Below, one piece after another: positions 1 through 10,400 of a DNA stretch of 64,000 nt. The stretch spans positions 620,001-684,000 of the forward strand of contig CP047043.1 in the NCBI GenBank assembly GCA_020541285.1, given 5' to 3'. The position numbers and the translations under genes are program-made. The first letter of the stretch is position 1. Each line of letters opens with the position of its first letter. This stretch comes from Candidatus Gillettellia adelgis (GTDB lineage: Bacteria > Pseudomonadota > Gammaproteobacteria > Enterobacterales > Enterobacteriaceae). A model generated the notes under the pieces. That model was not told the origin of the DNA. It saw only the letters and a list, made by a program, of their open reading frames with translations, and ran no database searches.

Positions 1-72
1 GGTGAAGTTTTAGAAATCGATCGTCAAGCACGTTCTATAGCTAAAAAAGCCGTGATGTCAATGCGTGTTTAA
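1..72 (+). CDS. dxr: 1-deoxy-D-xylulose 5-phosphate reductoisomerase, C-terminal end
   Basis: The last 23 codons of a gene that begins before the window; the stop TAA is at 70-72. The tail VLEIDRQARSIAKKAVM matches the C-terminal helix of enterobacterial Dxr (VLSVDANAREVARKEVM in E. coli). Dxr makes 2-C-methyl-erythritol 4-phosphate in the isoprenoid pathway. Its position just before uppS, whose product uses the resulting isoprenoid precursors, is the standard enterobacterial order dxr-uppS-cdsA. Only the tail is visible, so I cannot say whether the rest of the gene is intact. Confidence 0.88.
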   Translation, partial: GEVLEIDRQARSIAKKAVMSMRV

Positions 73-342
73 GAAACACTGTAACTCGACTTCATTAATT
101 ATTTTTAAATATTGTCGTGAGATCTATATTTATATTTTTTGAAATAAAATAGTTTGTACCCATTATGAATGAGTATATTATTAATGACGACCTGATTAAG
201 ATTGCAACTGTCCATTCTATTTGTAGAAACCGCGCGTATTACTATAGATACTTAAACACCTGTTTTCAGTGCATATATTCTTATATAAAACATGATTTAA
301 AAGAAAATTATATATTGCTATTAAGGAAATTCAGCATCGGTT

Positions 343-1119
343 ATGGCGTCTGTAGAGCCACAAAAGGCTAATCCACTTCAGTTAGAAGCACGCCATGTTG
401 CCATTATTATGGATGGCAACGGACGTTGGGCTAAACATCAAGGAAAGGTGCGTGTCTTTGGTCATAAAGCGGGTGTGAAATCCGTACATCGTGCAGTGAG
501 CTTTGCTGCTAATAATCATTTAGAAGCACTCACACTATATGCTTTTAGCAGTGAAAATTGGAGTCGCTCGATACAGGAAGTATCCGCGTTAATGGAACTA
601 TTTATCCGTACATTAGATAATGGGTTGAAAAGTTTGCATAAACATAACGTCAGATTTCGAGTAATCGGTGACATTACTCGTTTTAGCAAGCGTCTTCAGG
701 AGTGCATTTATCGCTCTAAACATCTCACAAAAAATAATAACGGTTTAACATTAAACATTGCTGCAAATTATGGCGGCCGATGGGATATTATTCAAGGAGT
801 AAAAGCCTTGGCCGAACAAGTGCAAGGTGGCGTGTTACGTCCAGATCAAATTAGTGAAAAAATACTAAGTAAGTGCGTCTCCATGAGTGATTTAGCACCA
901 GTTGATCTAGTTATTCGTACTGGCGGTGAACACCGCATTAGTAACTTTTTACTTTGGCAAATTGCATATGCTGAACTGTATTTTACCGATGTTCTTTGGC
1001 CCGATTTTGATGACAATGTCTTTAAAGGCGCTTTACATGCATTTGCACAACGTGAACGTCGTTTTGGTGGCACAACAGTTGTCGCGTCTACATCTACATC
1101 TCATCGGAGGAATATTTGA
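343..1119 (+). CDS. uppS: Undecaprenyl diphosphate synthase
   Basis: Makes the C55 lipid carrier for peptidoglycan and LPS by cis-condensing isopentenyl units onto farnesyl diphosphate. The protein is 258 aa (E. coli 253) and aligns throughout. The catalytic motif HVAIIMDGNGRW lies at residues 18-29 with Asp24, and the C-terminal signatures RTGGEHRISNFLLWQ and YAELYFTD are intact. An AAGGA at 323-327 precedes the ATG at a rather long spacing; the next in-frame homology begins around residue 17, so the exact start is slightly uncertain. The stop TGA overlaps the cdsA start by four bases, which implies translational coupling. The 270-bp gap after dxr holds no recognisable gene. Confidence 0.97.
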   Translation: MASVEPQKANPLQLEARHVAIIMDGNGRWAKHQGKVRVFGHKAGVKSVHRAVSFAANNHLEALTLYAFSSENWSRSIQEVSALMELFIRTLDNGLKSLHKHNVRFRVIGDITRFSKRLQECIYRSKHLTKNNNGLTLNIAANYGGRWDIIQGVKALAEQVQGGVLRPDQISEKILSKCVSMSDLAPVDLVIRTGGEHRISNFLLWQIAYAELYFTDVLWPDFDDNVFKGALHAFAQRERRFGGTTVVASTSTSHRRNI

Positions 1120-1967
1120 TAAAAGATCGTCTTATAACTTCTGGAATTTTAATTCCACTAGTCATTGTAAGTCTATTTTTTCTGCCACAGTTAGTTTTTT
1201 TACTTATAACGTTCATGATATGTATACTAGCTTCTTGGGAATGGAGTCAATTCATTGGTTTTACTACTTACCCAAAATGCATTTGGTCGGAGATGTTTTG
1301 CAGTTTTTTACTGTCACTCATACTTCTTAGTATATCCGTCTATTATCATCTTATTAATTTTCCCGCGGTATTTGACTTTTTACTATGGTTATCGCTGATT
1401 TGGTGGTTAGCTGCACTACTACTAGTAGCCATGTATCCTTGTTCAGCAATAGTGTGGCATCATTCGCCTTTATTGCGCTTACTTTTTGGTTTGCTAACTA
1501 TCGTGCCTTTCTTTGAAGGTATGTTAGCTCTACGTCAGTTTGGCTATGCAGATAATCATCTAACGGGTGCCTGGATGCTCTTGTATGTGATGCTACTTGT
1601 ATGGGGTTTAGATTCTGGCTCTTATATATTTGGTAAGTTATTTGGAGCGCATCCGTTAGCACCGCGGATTTCTCCAGGAAAGACTTGGGAAGGATTAATT
1701 GGCGGTTGCATAACTTCAGCATTAGTCTCATGGTTGTTTATGCGCTATGTGTCACTTCATATAGCGTCAATTACCCTTATAGTATCTTCCGTGATTACTG
1801 TATTAGCTGCGGTATTAGGTGATTTAACTGAAAGTATATTCAAACGTGAAGTAGGTATTAAGGATAGTGGGTATATAATACCGGGTCACGGCGGTATACT
1901 AGATCGTATTGATAGCTTAACCGCAGCAGTGCCTGTGTTTTCCTGTCTAATATTTTTAGTCTTTTAA
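1116..1967 (+). CDS. cdsA: Phosphatidate cytidylyltransferase (CDP-diglyceride synthase)
   Basis: An integral inner-membrane enzyme that makes CDP-diacylglycerol from phosphatidate and CTP, the branch point of phospholipid synthesis. It has 283 aa (E. coli 285) with about eight hydrophobic segments. The CDS signature near the C-terminus (SIFKREVGIKDSG followed by PGHGGILDRID) is complete. The start is TTG at 1116-1118 overlapping the uppS stop (TTGA), with a good Shine-Dalgarno CGGAGGA at 1105-1111. This start gives MIKDRLI, which matches the E. coli N-terminus MLKYRLI, so the rare start codon is well supported. It is the second gene of the uppS-cdsA-rseP-bamA-skp-lpx series. Confidence 0.96.
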   Translation: MIKDRLITSGILIPLVIVSLFFLPQLVFLLITFMICILASWEWSQFIGFTTYPKCIWSEMFCSFLLSLILLSISVYYHLINFPAVFDFLLWLSLIWWLAALLLVAMYPCSAIVWHHSPLLRLLFGLLTIVPFFEGMLALRQFGYADNHLTGAWMLLYVMLLVWGLDSGSYIFGKLFGAHPLAPRISPGKTWEGLIGGCITSALVSWLFMRYVSLHIASITLIVSSVITVLAAVLGDLTESIFKREVGIKDSGYIIPGHGGILDRIDSLTAAVPVFSCLIFLVF

Positions 1968-1995
1968 TGCATTTGTTACAGAGAGTAAAGTAATA

Positions 1996-3354
1996 ATGTT
2001 CAGTGTACTTTTGGATATAGTTGCCTGTGTAGTAACGCTCGGAATATTAATCACAGTGCATGAGTGTGGTCATTTTTTAGTTGCCCGCCTCTGCGGTGTT
2101 CGCATTGAGCGCTTTTGTATCGGCTTTGGCCGCGTTCTTTGGTGCCATACAGATCGTCTAGGTACAGAGTATGCCATTGCTCTGATCCCGCTTGGTGGTT
2201 ACGTAAAGATGCTAGATGAACGAATAGAAAAAGTTGTCCCTGCCCTCCGAGATCAGGCGTTTAATAATCAACCTATTTGGCAGCGCGCAGCCATCGTAAG
2301 TGCTGGTCCAATGACTAATTTTTTGTTTGCTATTCTTGCATATTGGCTAATATTCATCCTTGGTATTCCTACTATTCGTCCGGTTATTAGCACAATCTTA
2401 CCACAGTCTATTGCCGACAAGGCTGAAATTTCGGCGGGCATGGAGTTTAAGTCAGTTGATGGTGTAGTAACGCCTGACTGGGAATCCGTTCGTTTGGCGT
2501 TAATCTCGAGGATTGGTGCAGAACACATTAATATTAATGTAGCGCTACTTGGTTCTTCGCAGCCGGTGAGTAAGGTTTTGGATGTGCGTCAATGGAATTT
2601 CAAACCAGATCAACAGGATCCCATAACAACATTAGGTATAATTCCGAAAGGCCCGAAGATAGAATCAGTGCTTTCCGCAGTACAGCCAGATTCAGCAGCG
2701 CAAAAGGCAGGGTTACACGTCGGAGATAAGATTTTAATGATTAATGATCATCCATTAGATTGCTGGCAAACTTTAGTTCAGTTAATTCAAGATAATCCTG
2801 GTCGACCGTTAACTTTGGAAGTTAAAAGAAACGGATCTCCTATATTTTTAACATTAATACCGAATCTAAAGGAGATTAGAAAAGGAGAATTCGTGGGATT
2901 TGCAGGTGTTATACCGACAATACTGTCTGCGCCAGAAGAATATCAGATCATCCAAAAATATAATTGGTTACCAGCATTATATCAAGCACGTGAAAAAATT
3001 TGGCAACTAACGCGACTTACAGTCGGTAGCTTGGCAAAGTTAATAACCGGCGATATGACGCTAAATAACTTAAGTGGCCCTATTTCCATTGCACAAGGGG
3101 CAGGTGCTGCTGCTGGGAACGGATTGGTATGTTATCTGATGTTTCTAGCATTAATTAGTATCAATTTAGGAACTATCAATCTTTTACCTTTACCTATGTT
3201 AGATGGTGGCCATCTTTTCTTCCTGACGCTAGAAAAGTTAAAAGGAAAGCCAATTTCTGAGAAAGTGCAGGATTACAGCTACCGTTTAGGTGCAATTATG
3301 TTAGTATTGCTAATGGGTCTTGCACTTTTCAATGATTTTTATCGTCTTCTTTAG
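1996..3354 (+). CDS. rseP: Site-2 intramembrane zinc metalloprotease
   Basis: Cleaves the anti-sigma factor RseA within the membrane in the sigma-E envelope stress pathway and clears remnant signal peptides in E. coli. It is 452 aa (E. coli 450). The zinc-binding HECGH motif is at residues 22-26 in the first membrane helix. The central part covers the two tandem periplasmic PDZ domains, and the third zinc ligand lies in the MLDGGH motif near residue 402. Keeping an intact protease makes sense next to bamA and skp, whose clients trigger sigma-E. Whether rseA and rpoE remain cannot be seen here. It follows cdsA by 28 bp and precedes bamA by 35 bp. Confidence 0.97.
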   Translation: MFSVLLDIVACVVTLGILITVHECGHFLVARLCGVRIERFCIGFGRVLWCHTDRLGTEYAIALIPLGGYVKMLDERIEKVVPALRDQAFNNQPIWQRAAIVSAGPMTNFLFAILAYWLIFILGIPTIRPVISTILPQSIADKAEISAGMEFKSVDGVVTPDWESVRLALISRIGAEHININVALLGSSQPVSKVLDVRQWNFKPDQQDPITTLGIIPKGPKIESVLSAVQPDSAAQKAGLHVGDKILMINDHPLDCWQTLVQLIQDNPGRPLTLEVKRNGSPIFLTLIPNLKEIRKGEFVGFAGVIPTILSAPEEYQIIQKYNWLPALYQAREKIWQLTRLTVGSLAKLITGDMTLNNLSGPISIAQGAGAAAGNGLVCYLMFLALISINLGTINLLPLPMLDGGHLFFLTLEKLKGKPISEKVQDYSYRLGAIMLVLLMGLALFNDFYRLL

Positions 3355-3389
3355 AGGGAGAGATAAATTAGGAAGCACGTATAATAAAG

Positions 3390-5795
3390 ATGGAGACAAA
3401 AAAGTTGCTTATAGCAGTGCTGCTCTTCAGTAGCGCTACCGTATACGGTGCAGATAAGTTCTTGGTGAAAAATATTCATTTTGAAGGATTGAAGCGGGTT
3501 GCTATTGATTTCGCGCTGCTTAATACACCAGTTTGCATAGGCAATGTTGTCACTAACAATGACATCAGTAATGCTATTCGTACTTTGTTCGCCACTGGAA
3601 ATTTTGAAGATATTCATGTATTACGCGATGGTAATACACTGATTATTCAAGTTAGAGAACGCTCTATTATCTCTCGGATTACGTTCTCTGGTAACAAGTT
3701 GATAAAAGACGATGCGCTCAAGCAAAGCTTGGAGGCTTATGGCGTTCGAGTGAACGAGCCCCTTGATCAGACTAAGATTTTTAACCTAAAAAAAGGATTG
3801 CTAGATTTTTACCACAGCGTCGGTAAATACGATGTATCAGTAACATCTAAGGTGACACCGCTGTCTTCTAATTGTGTCGACTTGACATTAGTCTTTTTAG
3901 AAGGAGGATTTACTAAGATTCAACAAATTAATATTGTTGGTAACCATGCTTTTGCAAAGGATGACTTAATTTTAAGTTTTCAATTACATGACGAAGTATC
4001 ATGGTTAAATTTTGGTGGAGATCGAAGATACTATCGACACAAGCTATCAAACGATCTCGAAAATCTGCGTAACTTTTATCTGGATCACGGTTATACGTGC
4101 TTTAACATCGACTCTACTCAAGTAAGTTTAACACCAGATAAAAAAAATCTTTATATTACCATCAATATCACTGAAGGCGATCAGTATAAAATATCTAAAG
4201 TAGTTGTGCATGGCAATTTGATAAAGCACTCAAGGGAAATTTCTCAGTTGATTAACATCAAGCCAGGCGAACTTTATAGAGAATATAAAATAACTGCACT
4301 AGAAGACCATATTAGGATGATGTTAGGAAATCATGGTTACGCTTATCCACGTATCTCTATGCATCCTGAAATTAATGATCATGATAAAAGTATTACACTA
4401 CATGTACATGTAGATGAGGGTCAGCGCTTCTATGTCCGTCATATTCACTTTAAAGGTAATGATATTAGTAAAGACGTCGTATTGCGACGTGAAATGCGTC
4501 AGATGGAAGGGGTGTGGTTGAACAACGTTCAGGTCGAGCAAGGTAAAGACCGCTTGAATCGTCTGGGTTACTTTGAAACTGTTGACGTGCAGGTTCAGCG
4601 TATACCAGGTAGCGATGACCAGATTGATGTAACTTATAAAGTCAAAGAACGCAAAACGGGTACTTTTAACTTTGGCATTGGTTATGGCACAGACAGCGGT
4701 ATCAGCTTCCAGATGGGTTTACAGCAGGACAATTGGTTAGGTACTGGGTACGCCGTTGGTGTAAATGCATCGAAGAATAACTACCAAAGTTACACTGAAA
4801 TATCGGTGACTGACCCATACTTGACTATAGATGGCGTTAGTTTAGGAGGTAGGGTTTTTTACAATAACTTTAAATCAGATAATACCGCTCTTTCTGATTA
4901 CACTAACAAAAGCTATGGAGCGGATAGTACGCTAGGGTTTCCGATAAATGAAACTAACTCGTTGCGTAGTGGTCTTGGATATGTGCATAACGGTTTATCA
5001 AACATGCAGCCGCAGATCGCCATGTGGCGATACTTAAAGTCAGTGGGGATGGCTCTGAATACTATGGATCGCGCGCAATATGCAGCTGATGACTTTACTT
5101 TAAACCTAGGTTGGACTCACAATGACCTAGATCGTGGTTATTTTCCGACCGCCGGTAACCACATTATGTTAAGTGGTAAAGTTACCATTCCGGGTTCGGA
5201 TAACAAATACTACAAAGTAATTGTAGATAGTGTGCAATATGTTCCGATTAATAATAATCGCACCTGGGTTCTTTTGGGTCGCGGTCGGCTCGGCTATGCT
5301 GATGGTCTAGGTGCTCAGGAAACACCTTTCTATGAGAATTTCTATGCCGGAGGTTTTAATACTGTACGAGGTTTTAAGGCCAATAGTATTGGTCCAAAGG
5401 CGGTTTACTATAATTCCAATTCATACAGCTGTGCCGATAAGAAAAATATTTGTAATTCAGATGATGCAGTACGCGGTAATAACATGGCGGTCGCTAGTTT
5501 AGAGTTGATTACCCCCACGCCATTTATCGGAAAGAAATATGCGCAATCAGTACGCACTTCTTTATTTCTAGATACAGGTACAGTGTGGGACACGAAATGG
5601 CATAATACACCTAATACTCTTAAACATGGTGTACCTGATTATAGCAAAATAAGTAATATTCGTGCTTCTTTCGGCATTGCTTTGCAATGGATGTCACCTG
5701 TAGGACCCTTTGTATTTTCCTATGCTAAACTTCTAAAAAAATATAATGGTGATCAGTCTGAACAGTTTCAGTTTAATATTGGCAAAACTTGGTAA
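3390..5795 (+). CDS. bamA: Outer membrane protein assembly factor BamA
   Basis: Core of the BAM machine that folds beta-barrel proteins into the outer membrane. The 801-aa product (E. coli 810) has a clear signal peptide ([20 protein letters not shown], then ADKF). Five POTRA repeats follow to about residue 420, then a C-terminal 16-strand barrel. The lid-loop motif VRGF is near residue 660, and the protein ends FQFNIGKTW with the C-terminal aromatic residue expected of the barrel. The nine missing residues fall in variable surface loops, chiefly the loop after VRGF. An intact BamA with lipid A and core genes nearby indicates a real outer membrane. The next gene, skp, supplies periplasmic clients. 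Confidence 0.98.
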   Translation: METKKLLIAVLLFSSATVYGADKFLVKNIHFEGLKRVAIDFALLNTPVCIGNVVTNNDISNAIRTLFATGNFEDIHVLRDGNTLIIQVRERSIISRITFSGNKLIKDDALKQSLEAYGVRVNEPLDQTKIFNLKKGLLDFYHSVGKYDVSVTSKVTPLSSNCVDLTLVFLEGGFTKIQQINIVGNHAFAKDDLILSFQLHDEVSWLNFGGDRRYYRHKLSNDLENLRNFYLDHGYTCFNIDSTQVSLTPDKKNLYITINITEGDQYKISKVVVHGNLIKHSREISQLINIKPGELYREYKITALEDHIRMMLGNHGYAYPRISMHPEINDHDKSITLHVHVDEGQRFYVRHIHFKGNDISKDVVLRREMRQMEGVWLNNVQVEQGKDRLNRLGYFETVDVQVQRIPGSDDQIDVTYKVKERKTGTFNFGIGYGTDSGISFQMGLQQDNWLGTGYAVGVNASKNNYQSYTEISVTDPYLTIDGVSLGGRVFYNNFKSDNTALSDYTNKSYGADSTLGFPINETNSLRSGLGYVHNGLSNMQPQIAMWRYLKSVGMALNTMDRAQYAADDFTLNLGWTHNDLDRGYFPTAGNHIMLSGKVTIPGSDNKYYKVIVDSVQYVPINNNRTWVLLGRGRLGYADGLGAQETPFYENFYAGGFNTVRGFKANSIGPKAVYYNSNSYSCADKKNICNSDDAVRGNNMAVASLELITPTPFIGKKYAQSVRTSLFLDTGTVWDTKWHNTPNTLKHGVPDYSKISNIRASFGIALQWMSPVGPFVFSYAKLLKKYNGDQSEQFQFNIGKTW

Positions 5796-6142
5796 GTGCT
5801 TTCACCTCAGGATTAAAATTATACTCTAAATAATTAAATCTACATAAAATAAGCAGGATAAAACTAAGAGAATTAGATGCTGTCAAAAATATTAGTGCTG
5901 GATTAGAGACTGCACTTTGCAAATAAAGTGCGTTAATTCCTTGCGAGTGTATATAGTAAGTATTCTAGGTAATCCAAAAAATAAACGATATACATATTAA
6001 AATATACTGGTCAAATTAATAATTAAAAGTGTTAATTTTTGTTAAAAGAGCATCAATTTTATTGTTGAGTAGAATAAATTTAGTAGATTATGTACTTCAG
6101 TGTTATGTAACATAAATAATTAGATCATAAGGAGTATTGGTA
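5796..6142 (+). other. bamA-skp spacer with a small perfect hairpin
   Basis: 347 bp between bamA and skp, longer than the roughly 120 bp usual in enterobacteria. I see no open reading frame of interest. A perfect 7-bp stem (GCACTTT at 5912-5918, AAAGTGC at 5925-5931, six-base loop) has no T-run after it, so it is not a classical terminator. A separate skp promoter may lie here, but I cannot point to one with confidence. Confidence 0.5.
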
Positions 6143-6640
6143 GTGAAAAAATTGTTATGTACTGCAGGTTTTGTCTTGGCGATAGCCACAACATTTTGTG
6201 TTGAGGCGGGAGATAAAATTGCTGTTGTGAATATCTCGAGTATTTTTCAGCAGTTGCCAGCACGTGAGAGTGTAGCCAGACAATTAGAAGATGAATTTAA
6301 AAGTCGTGCGAGCGACCTCCAAAATCTGGAGCATATCCTCCAGATTAAAATGCAGCGTTTACAAAAAGATGGCGCTTCCATGAAAGGAAGTGATCGCAGT
6401 AAATTGGAAAAAGAAATCATAACGCAACGTGAGCAGTTCTCTCAGAAAGCACAGCTTTTCGAGCAGAATAATCGGCGTCGTCAGATGGAAGAACGAAATA
6501 AAATCCTCAGCCGTATTCAAGATGCAGTAAAACTTATTGCCAATAAAAAAGGCTATGACGTAGTAATTGATACGAATGCTCTTGCCTATATAAATTCTTC
6601 TAAAGATATCACAATTGATGTGCTAAAACAGGTTAAATAA
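6143..6640 (+). CDS. skp: Periplasmic chaperone Skp (OmpH)
   Basis: Holdase that keeps unfolded outer-membrane proteins soluble in the periplasm for the BAM complex. I choose the GTG at 6143, giving 165 aa starting MKKLLCTAGF, because a perfect AAGGAG (6129-6134) sits eight bases upstream and MKK starts the signal peptide as in E. coli. An in-frame TTG at 6137 would only add two residues and lies too close to that ribosome site. The signal peptide ends near VEA-GDKIAVVN. The middle is a long charged coiled-coil tentacle region, and the tail DITIDVLKQVK is the conserved C-terminal strand. The gene is three bases from lpxD. Confidence 0.96.
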   Translation: MKKLLCTAGFVLAIATTFCVEAGDKIAVVNISSIFQQLPARESVARQLEDEFKSRASDLQNLEHILQIKMQRLQKDGASMKGSDRSKLEKEIITQREQFSQKAQLFEQNNRRRQMEERNKILSRIQDAVKLIANKKGYDVVIDTNALAYINSSKDITIDVLKQVK

Positions 6641-6643
6641 CAC

Positions 6644-7678
6644 ATGCTTTCAATTCGGCTGGCTGATTTAGCACAACAGTTGAATGCAAAATTGCACGGT
6701 GATGGTGATCTGATTATCACAGGTGTTGCTTCCATGCATTCAGCGCAGCAGTGCCAAATTACTTTTTTATCGAACAGTCGCTACCAAAAAAAACTAGAAT
6801 CTTGCCAGGCAAGTGCAGTGGTACTTACTCAAGAAGATTTACCCCACTGTCGTTCTGCGGCTCTTGTGGTTAAAAATCCTTATTTAACCTATGCATATAT
6901 GGCGCAGTTAATGGACACTACGCCGGTTCCTGCGCAGAATATCTCGCCAAGTGCGGTAATTTCTCCCATGGTGAAGTTGGGAAAACATGTTGCTATTGGA
7001 GCGCATACAGTAATCGAACAAAGTGCTGTGATTGGCGATAATGTAGTGATTGGCCCAGGTTGCTTTATCGGAAAATGCGCACGCATTGGTGCGGGTACGC
7101 GCATGTGGGCGAATGTAACCATCTATCATGCTGTAGAAATTGGTAAACATTGTTTGATTCAGTCCGGTACAGTAATTGGTTCTGATGGATTTGGGTATGC
7201 TAACGAACATGGAAACTGGATAAAAATTCCTCAACTAGGTACAGTAATTATTGGGGATCATGTTGAGATTGGGGCTTGTACTACTATTGACCGAGGTGCA
7301 TTGGATAATACGTTGATTCAGAACGGTGTTATCATCGATAATCAATGTCAGATTGCACATAATGTAGTGATTGGCGAAAATACAGCCATTGCTGGTGGTG
7401 TAATTATGGCAGGTAGTTTAAAAATTGGTCGTTATTGCAAGATTGGCGGTGCTAGCGTACTCAATGGTCATATGGCTATTGCTGATCGGGTAGTAGTTAC
7501 TGGAATGAGCATGGTTATGCGGCCAATTACTGAGCCTGGAGTATACACTTCTGGTATTCCATCACAGCCAAATAAAGTGTGGCGAAAAACTGCTGCGCTA
7601 GTCATGAACATCAATAAAATCAACAAACGTTTAAAAACTCTTGAACGTAAGATAGGAAAGATGATACCCGATAAATAG
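6644..7678 (+). CDS. lpxD: UDP-3-O-(3-hydroxymyristoyl)glucosamine N-acyltransferase
   Basis: Adds the second acyl chain in lipid A synthesis, from acyl-ACP to UDP-3-O-acyl-glucosamine. The protein is 344 aa (E. coli 341). An N-terminal uridine-binding domain is followed by a left-handed parallel beta-helix, visible as many hexapeptide repeats (IGxxxxIxxxxxIG pattern, about residues 105-300). The catalytic histidine lies in QIAHNVVIG near residue 240. The start ATG is three bases after the skp stop, so the two genes are almost certainly co-transcribed. It is the first of three lipid A genes here, with lpxA and lpxB following after fabZ. Confidence 0.97.
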   Translation: MLSIRLADLAQQLNAKLHGDGDLIITGVASMHSAQQCQITFLSNSRYQKKLESCQASAVVLTQEDLPHCRSAALVVKNPYLTYAYMAQLMDTTPVPAQNISPSAVISPMVKLGKHVAIGAHTVIEQSAVIGDNVVIGPGCFIGKCARIGAGTRMWANVTIYHAVEIGKHCLIQSGTVIGSDGFGYANEHGNWIKIPQLGTVIIGDHVEIGACTTIDRGALDNTLIQNGVIIDNQCQIAHNVVIGENTAIAGGVIMAGSLKIGRYCKIGGASVLNGHMAIADRVVVTGMSMVMRPITEPGVYTSGIPSQPNKVWRKTAALVMNINKINKRLKTLERKIGKMIPDK

Positions 7679-8000
7679 TATGCCATATATTAATAAAATC
7701 TAAGGGTAATTGATCATCAATATCTTGTATAGTGCTTAATGCGCCTTAAAGGGACTGATAACCTTTAAAGGTAGACTATTATGTAATCAAGGTAAGTGAC
7801 GATAGCTAACAAAGTTAAGTTTACAAGACTCAAAGTATTATCATCTGCTAATTCACCATGCTAAGTACTCAACGAAACGCGTTAGTCATGAGACTAAAAG
7901 TGCACAGAGTTGCTAATTTACGGCCTGCATGATGATCTCTTATGGGGTCAATGCAGGCCGTGTTATTAATGCCATCAGTTTTAAAGACAGGAAGAGTATT
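7679..8000 (+). other. lpxD-fabZ spacer
   Basis: 322 bp without a supportable gene. An ATG at 7929 would lengthen fabZ by 24 residues, but those residues have no counterpart in the family and the frame simply happens to be open. The spacer contains the long hairpin listed separately and a weaker dyad near 7744-7772 (CCTTAAAGG and CCTTTAAAGG). Confidence 0.55.
7920..7961 (+). promoter_or_regulatory. 11-bp perfect hairpin just upstream of fabZ
   Basis: ACGGCCTGCAT at 7920-7930 is the exact reverse complement of ATGCAGGCCGT at 7951-7961, with a 20-base loop. This GC-rich stem is unusual in such AT-rich spacer DNA and lies 39 bases before the fabZ TTG start, close to its AGGAAG ribosome site (7988-7993). 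There is no T-run, so a terminator is unlikely. It could be an mRNA structure affecting fabZ-lpxA translation or an operator dyad. The structure is seen; the function is inference. Confidence 0.45.
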
Positions 8001-8456
8001 TTGACTACTGACACCCATACTCTGGATATTGTAGAAATTTTGGAACTGCTTCCTCACCGCTACCCGTTCTTACTGGTCGATCGCGTCCTTAATTTTGAGG
8101 AGCATAAATTCCTTCATGCAGTGAAGAACGTGTCTATGAATGAGCCGTTTTTCCAAGGACATTTCCCTGGAAAACCAATTTTCCCAGGCTTGTTGATTTT
8201 GGAAGCTATGGCGCAAGCAACCGGTATTTTAGCGTTTAAAAGTGTAGGAAAACTAGAGCGAGGCGAGTTGTACTATTTTGCTGGTATTGACGAAGCCCGC
8301 TTTAAGCGTCCGGTAGTACCTGGTGACCAGATGATTATGGAGGTTACCTTTCAGAAAACTCGTCGTGGTTTAACGCGGTTTAAAGGCGTAGCGTTAGTGG
8401 ATGGTAAAATTGTCTGCGAAGCAACTATGATGTGTGCTCGTAGCAGAGAGGCTTAA
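8001..8456 (+). CDS. fabZ: 3-hydroxyacyl-ACP dehydratase
   Basis: Removes water from 3-hydroxyacyl-ACP in fatty acid elongation; it competes with LpxA for 3-hydroxymyristoyl-ACP, which is why it lies in the lpx operon. I take the TTG at 8001, giving 151 aa beginning [14 protein letters not shown]. This matches E. coli FabZ in both length and first residues, and AGGAAG lies at 7988-7993. The hot-dog fold catalytic residues are present: His54 in [14 protein letters not shown] and Glu68 in [10 protein letters not shown]. The stop is followed at once by the GTG of lpxA (three bases apart). Confidence 0.97.
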   Translation: MTTDTHTLDIVEILELLPHRYPFLLVDRVLNFEEHKFLHAVKNVSMNEPFFQGHFPGKPIFPGLLILEAMAQATGILAFKSVGKLERGELYYFAGIDEARFKRPVVPGDQMIMEVTFQKTRRGLTRFKGVALVDGKIVCEATMMCARSREA

Positions 8457-8459
8457 TGC

Positions 8460-9248
8460 GTGATTGACGAAACCGCCTTTATTCATCCCAGCGCGATAGT
8501 TGAAGAAGGTGCTATTATTGGTGCTAGTGCATATATTGGAGCCTTCTGTTATGTCGGCTCGCAAGTAGAAATTGGGGTTGGAACGGTACTAAAATCTCAT
8601 GTTGTAGTGAACGGTATTACTAAGATTGGCCGTGATAATCAGATTTATCAGTTCTGTACTATTGGAGAAATAAGTCAAGATTTAAAATATTCAGGCGAGC
8701 TAACACGCGTTGAAGTTGGTGAGAGAAATCGTATTCGTGAAAGCGTTACAATTCATCGCGGTACCATACAGGGAGCTGGACTGACCAAAGTAGGGAATGA
8801 CAATCTTCTTATGGTTAATGTGCATATCGCACATGACTGTACTGTCGGTAATTCCTGTGTATTAGCTAATAATGCTACATTAGCGGGGCATGTAGAAGTT
8901 GATGATTATGCTATTATTGGGGGGATGACGGCGATCCATCAATTTTGCATTATTGGCGCGCATGTAATGGTGGGTGGGTGCTCAGGTGTAGCTCAGGATA
9001 TACCCCCTTTTGTTATTGCACAAGGTAACCATGCTGCACCATTCGGCATTAATGCTATTGGATTAAAGCGTCGTGGTTTTAGCAAAAATCAAATGCAGGC
9101 AATTCGCCATGCCTATAGGATGATTTATCGATCTGAGAAAACATTAGATCAAGCAAAAACAGCTATTAAAACGCTAGCTAAAGAACAGTCGGTGTTACAG
9201 CAGTTCCTTGATTTTTTTATGCGTTCAACTCGCGGTATTATTCGTTAA
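8460..9248 (+). CDS. lpxA: UDP-N-acetylglucosamine O-acyltransferase
   Basis: First step of lipid A synthesis: transfers 3-hydroxymyristate from ACP to UDP-GlcNAc. At 262 aa it is the same length as E. coli LpxA. It starts at GTG 8460 with [12 protein letters not shown], as in E. coli, where this gene also uses GTG. The N-terminal two thirds is a hexapeptide-repeat beta-helix. The catalytic base His125 is in [12 protein letters not shown], and the C-terminal helical part ends RSTRGIIR. The tight packing with fabZ and lpxB (three bases each side) indicates one transcript. Confidence 0.98.
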   Translation: MIDETAFIHPSAIVEEGAIIGASAYIGAFCYVGSQVEIGVGTVLKSHVVVNGITKIGRDNQIYQFCTIGEISQDLKYSGELTRVEVGERNRIRESVTIHRGTIQGAGLTKVGNDNLLMVNVHIAHDCTVGNSCVLANNATLAGHVEVDDYAIIGGMTAIHQFCIIGAHVMVGGCSGVAQDIPPFVIAQGNHAAPFGINAIGLKRRGFSKNQMQAIRHAYRMIYRSEKTLDQAKTAIKTLAKEQSVLQQFLDFFMRSTRGIIR

Positions 9249-9251
9249 TTT

Positions 9252-10400
9252 ATGTCACAACGCCCATTGATTATTGGATTAGTTGTTGGAGAAACTTCTG
9301 GTGATATTCTTGGAGCCGGGTTAATTCGGGCAATTAAGGCACAGGTATCTAAAGTCTATTTTTTTGGTATTGCCGGCCCGTTGATGCAGGCTGAAGGTTG
9401 TGAAGCTTGGTATGAAATGGAAGAATTGGCGGTAATGGGCGTAGTGGAAGTGCTTTGGCGATTACCACGTCTATTAAGAATCCGAAAGAATCTTATCCAC
9501 CGATTTAGTAATTTAAAACCTGATGTATTTATTGGCATAGACGCACCAGACTTTAATATTATGCTTGAAGTCTGTCTCAAGCAGCGTGGTATTCGCACCA
9601 TCCATTATGTTAGCCCATCAGTATGGGCATGGCGTCATAAACGTATTTTCAAAATTGGTGCAGCCACGGATTTAGTGTTGGTTTGCTTTCCTTTTGAAAA
9701 GGAATTGTACGACCGCTTTAATATTCCGTGTCAGTTTATCGGACATCCCACGGCGGATGCTATGCCGTTGCAACCGGATCAGTTAGCAGCGCGTATTGTA
9801 TTGGGTATTCACCCAAAAGTGCGTTGTTTGGCTATATTGCCTGGTAGCCGTAGTGCAGAAATTGAGACTCTAAGCGCTATTTTCTTGAAAACCGCGCAAT
9901 ATTTATGTAGCCACTACACTGATCTAAAGGTGCTTGTTCCGCTAATCAATGCCCAACACCGTGAACAATTTAAACGTATTAAGGCCGCAGTAGCTCCGGA
10001 GCTAGCGGTACACTTACTGAACGGGCAGGGTCGCGAAGCTATGATAGCTAGCAACGCGGCCTTGTTAGCATCAGGCACTGCTGCGCTAGAATGTATGTTC
10101 GCTAAGTGTCCGATGGTAGTAGGCTATCGCATGAAGCCATTGACTTTTTGGTTAGCACAAAAGTTGGTGAATACTCCTTATGTATCATTACCTAACTTAT
10201 TAGCAGGAAAAGCAATTGTTACCGAGTTGCTGCAAGATAATTGCGTACCAGAAAAATTAGCCAAAGCATTAATACCGTTGCTAGAAGATAGTACAAAACA
10301 TAAAAGATTAAAGGAGAACTTCCTTGCCTTGCATAAAATCATCTGTTGTAGTGCTGACATCCAAGCCGCCCAGGCAGTATTAAATCAGGCGTTCGCATGA
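9252..10400 (+). CDS. lpxB: Lipid-A-disaccharide synthase
   Basis: A GT19 glycosyltransferase of the inner-membrane surface that joins UDP-2,3-diacylglucosamine and lipid X into the lipid A disaccharide. The protein is 382 aa, identical in length to E. coli. The N-terminal [17 protein letters not shown] (residues 9-25), the [11 protein letters not shown] region, and the nucleotide-binding stretches LPGSRSAEI and [11 protein letters not shown] are all intact. Its stop overlaps an ATG (ATGA at 10397-10400), which is where rnhB starts in relatives. That next gene is now a relic. Confidence 0.98.
   Translation: MSQRPLIIGLVVGETSGDILGAGLIRAIKAQVSKVYFFGIAGPLMQAEGCEAWYEMEELAVMGVVEVLWRLPRLLRIRKNLIHRFSNLKPDVFIGIDAPDFNIMLEVCLKQRGIRTIHYVSPSVWAWRHKRIFKIGAATDLVLVCFPFEKELYDRFNIPCQFIGHPTADAMPLQPDQLAARIVLGIHPKVRCLAILPGSRSAEIETLSAIFLKTAQYLCSHYTDLKVLVPLINAQHREQFKRIKAAVAPELAVHLLNGQGREAMIASNAALLASGTAALECMFAKCPMVVGYRMKPLTFWLAQKLVNTPYVSLPNLLAGKAIVTELLQDNCVPEKLAKALIPLLEDSTKHKRLKENFLALHKIICCSADIQAAQAVLNQAFA

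Noticed and set aside
165-371. 68-codon frame before uppS
   Set aside because: No family resemblance, no ribosome site, overlaps the uppS start; composition is that of translated AT-rich spacer.
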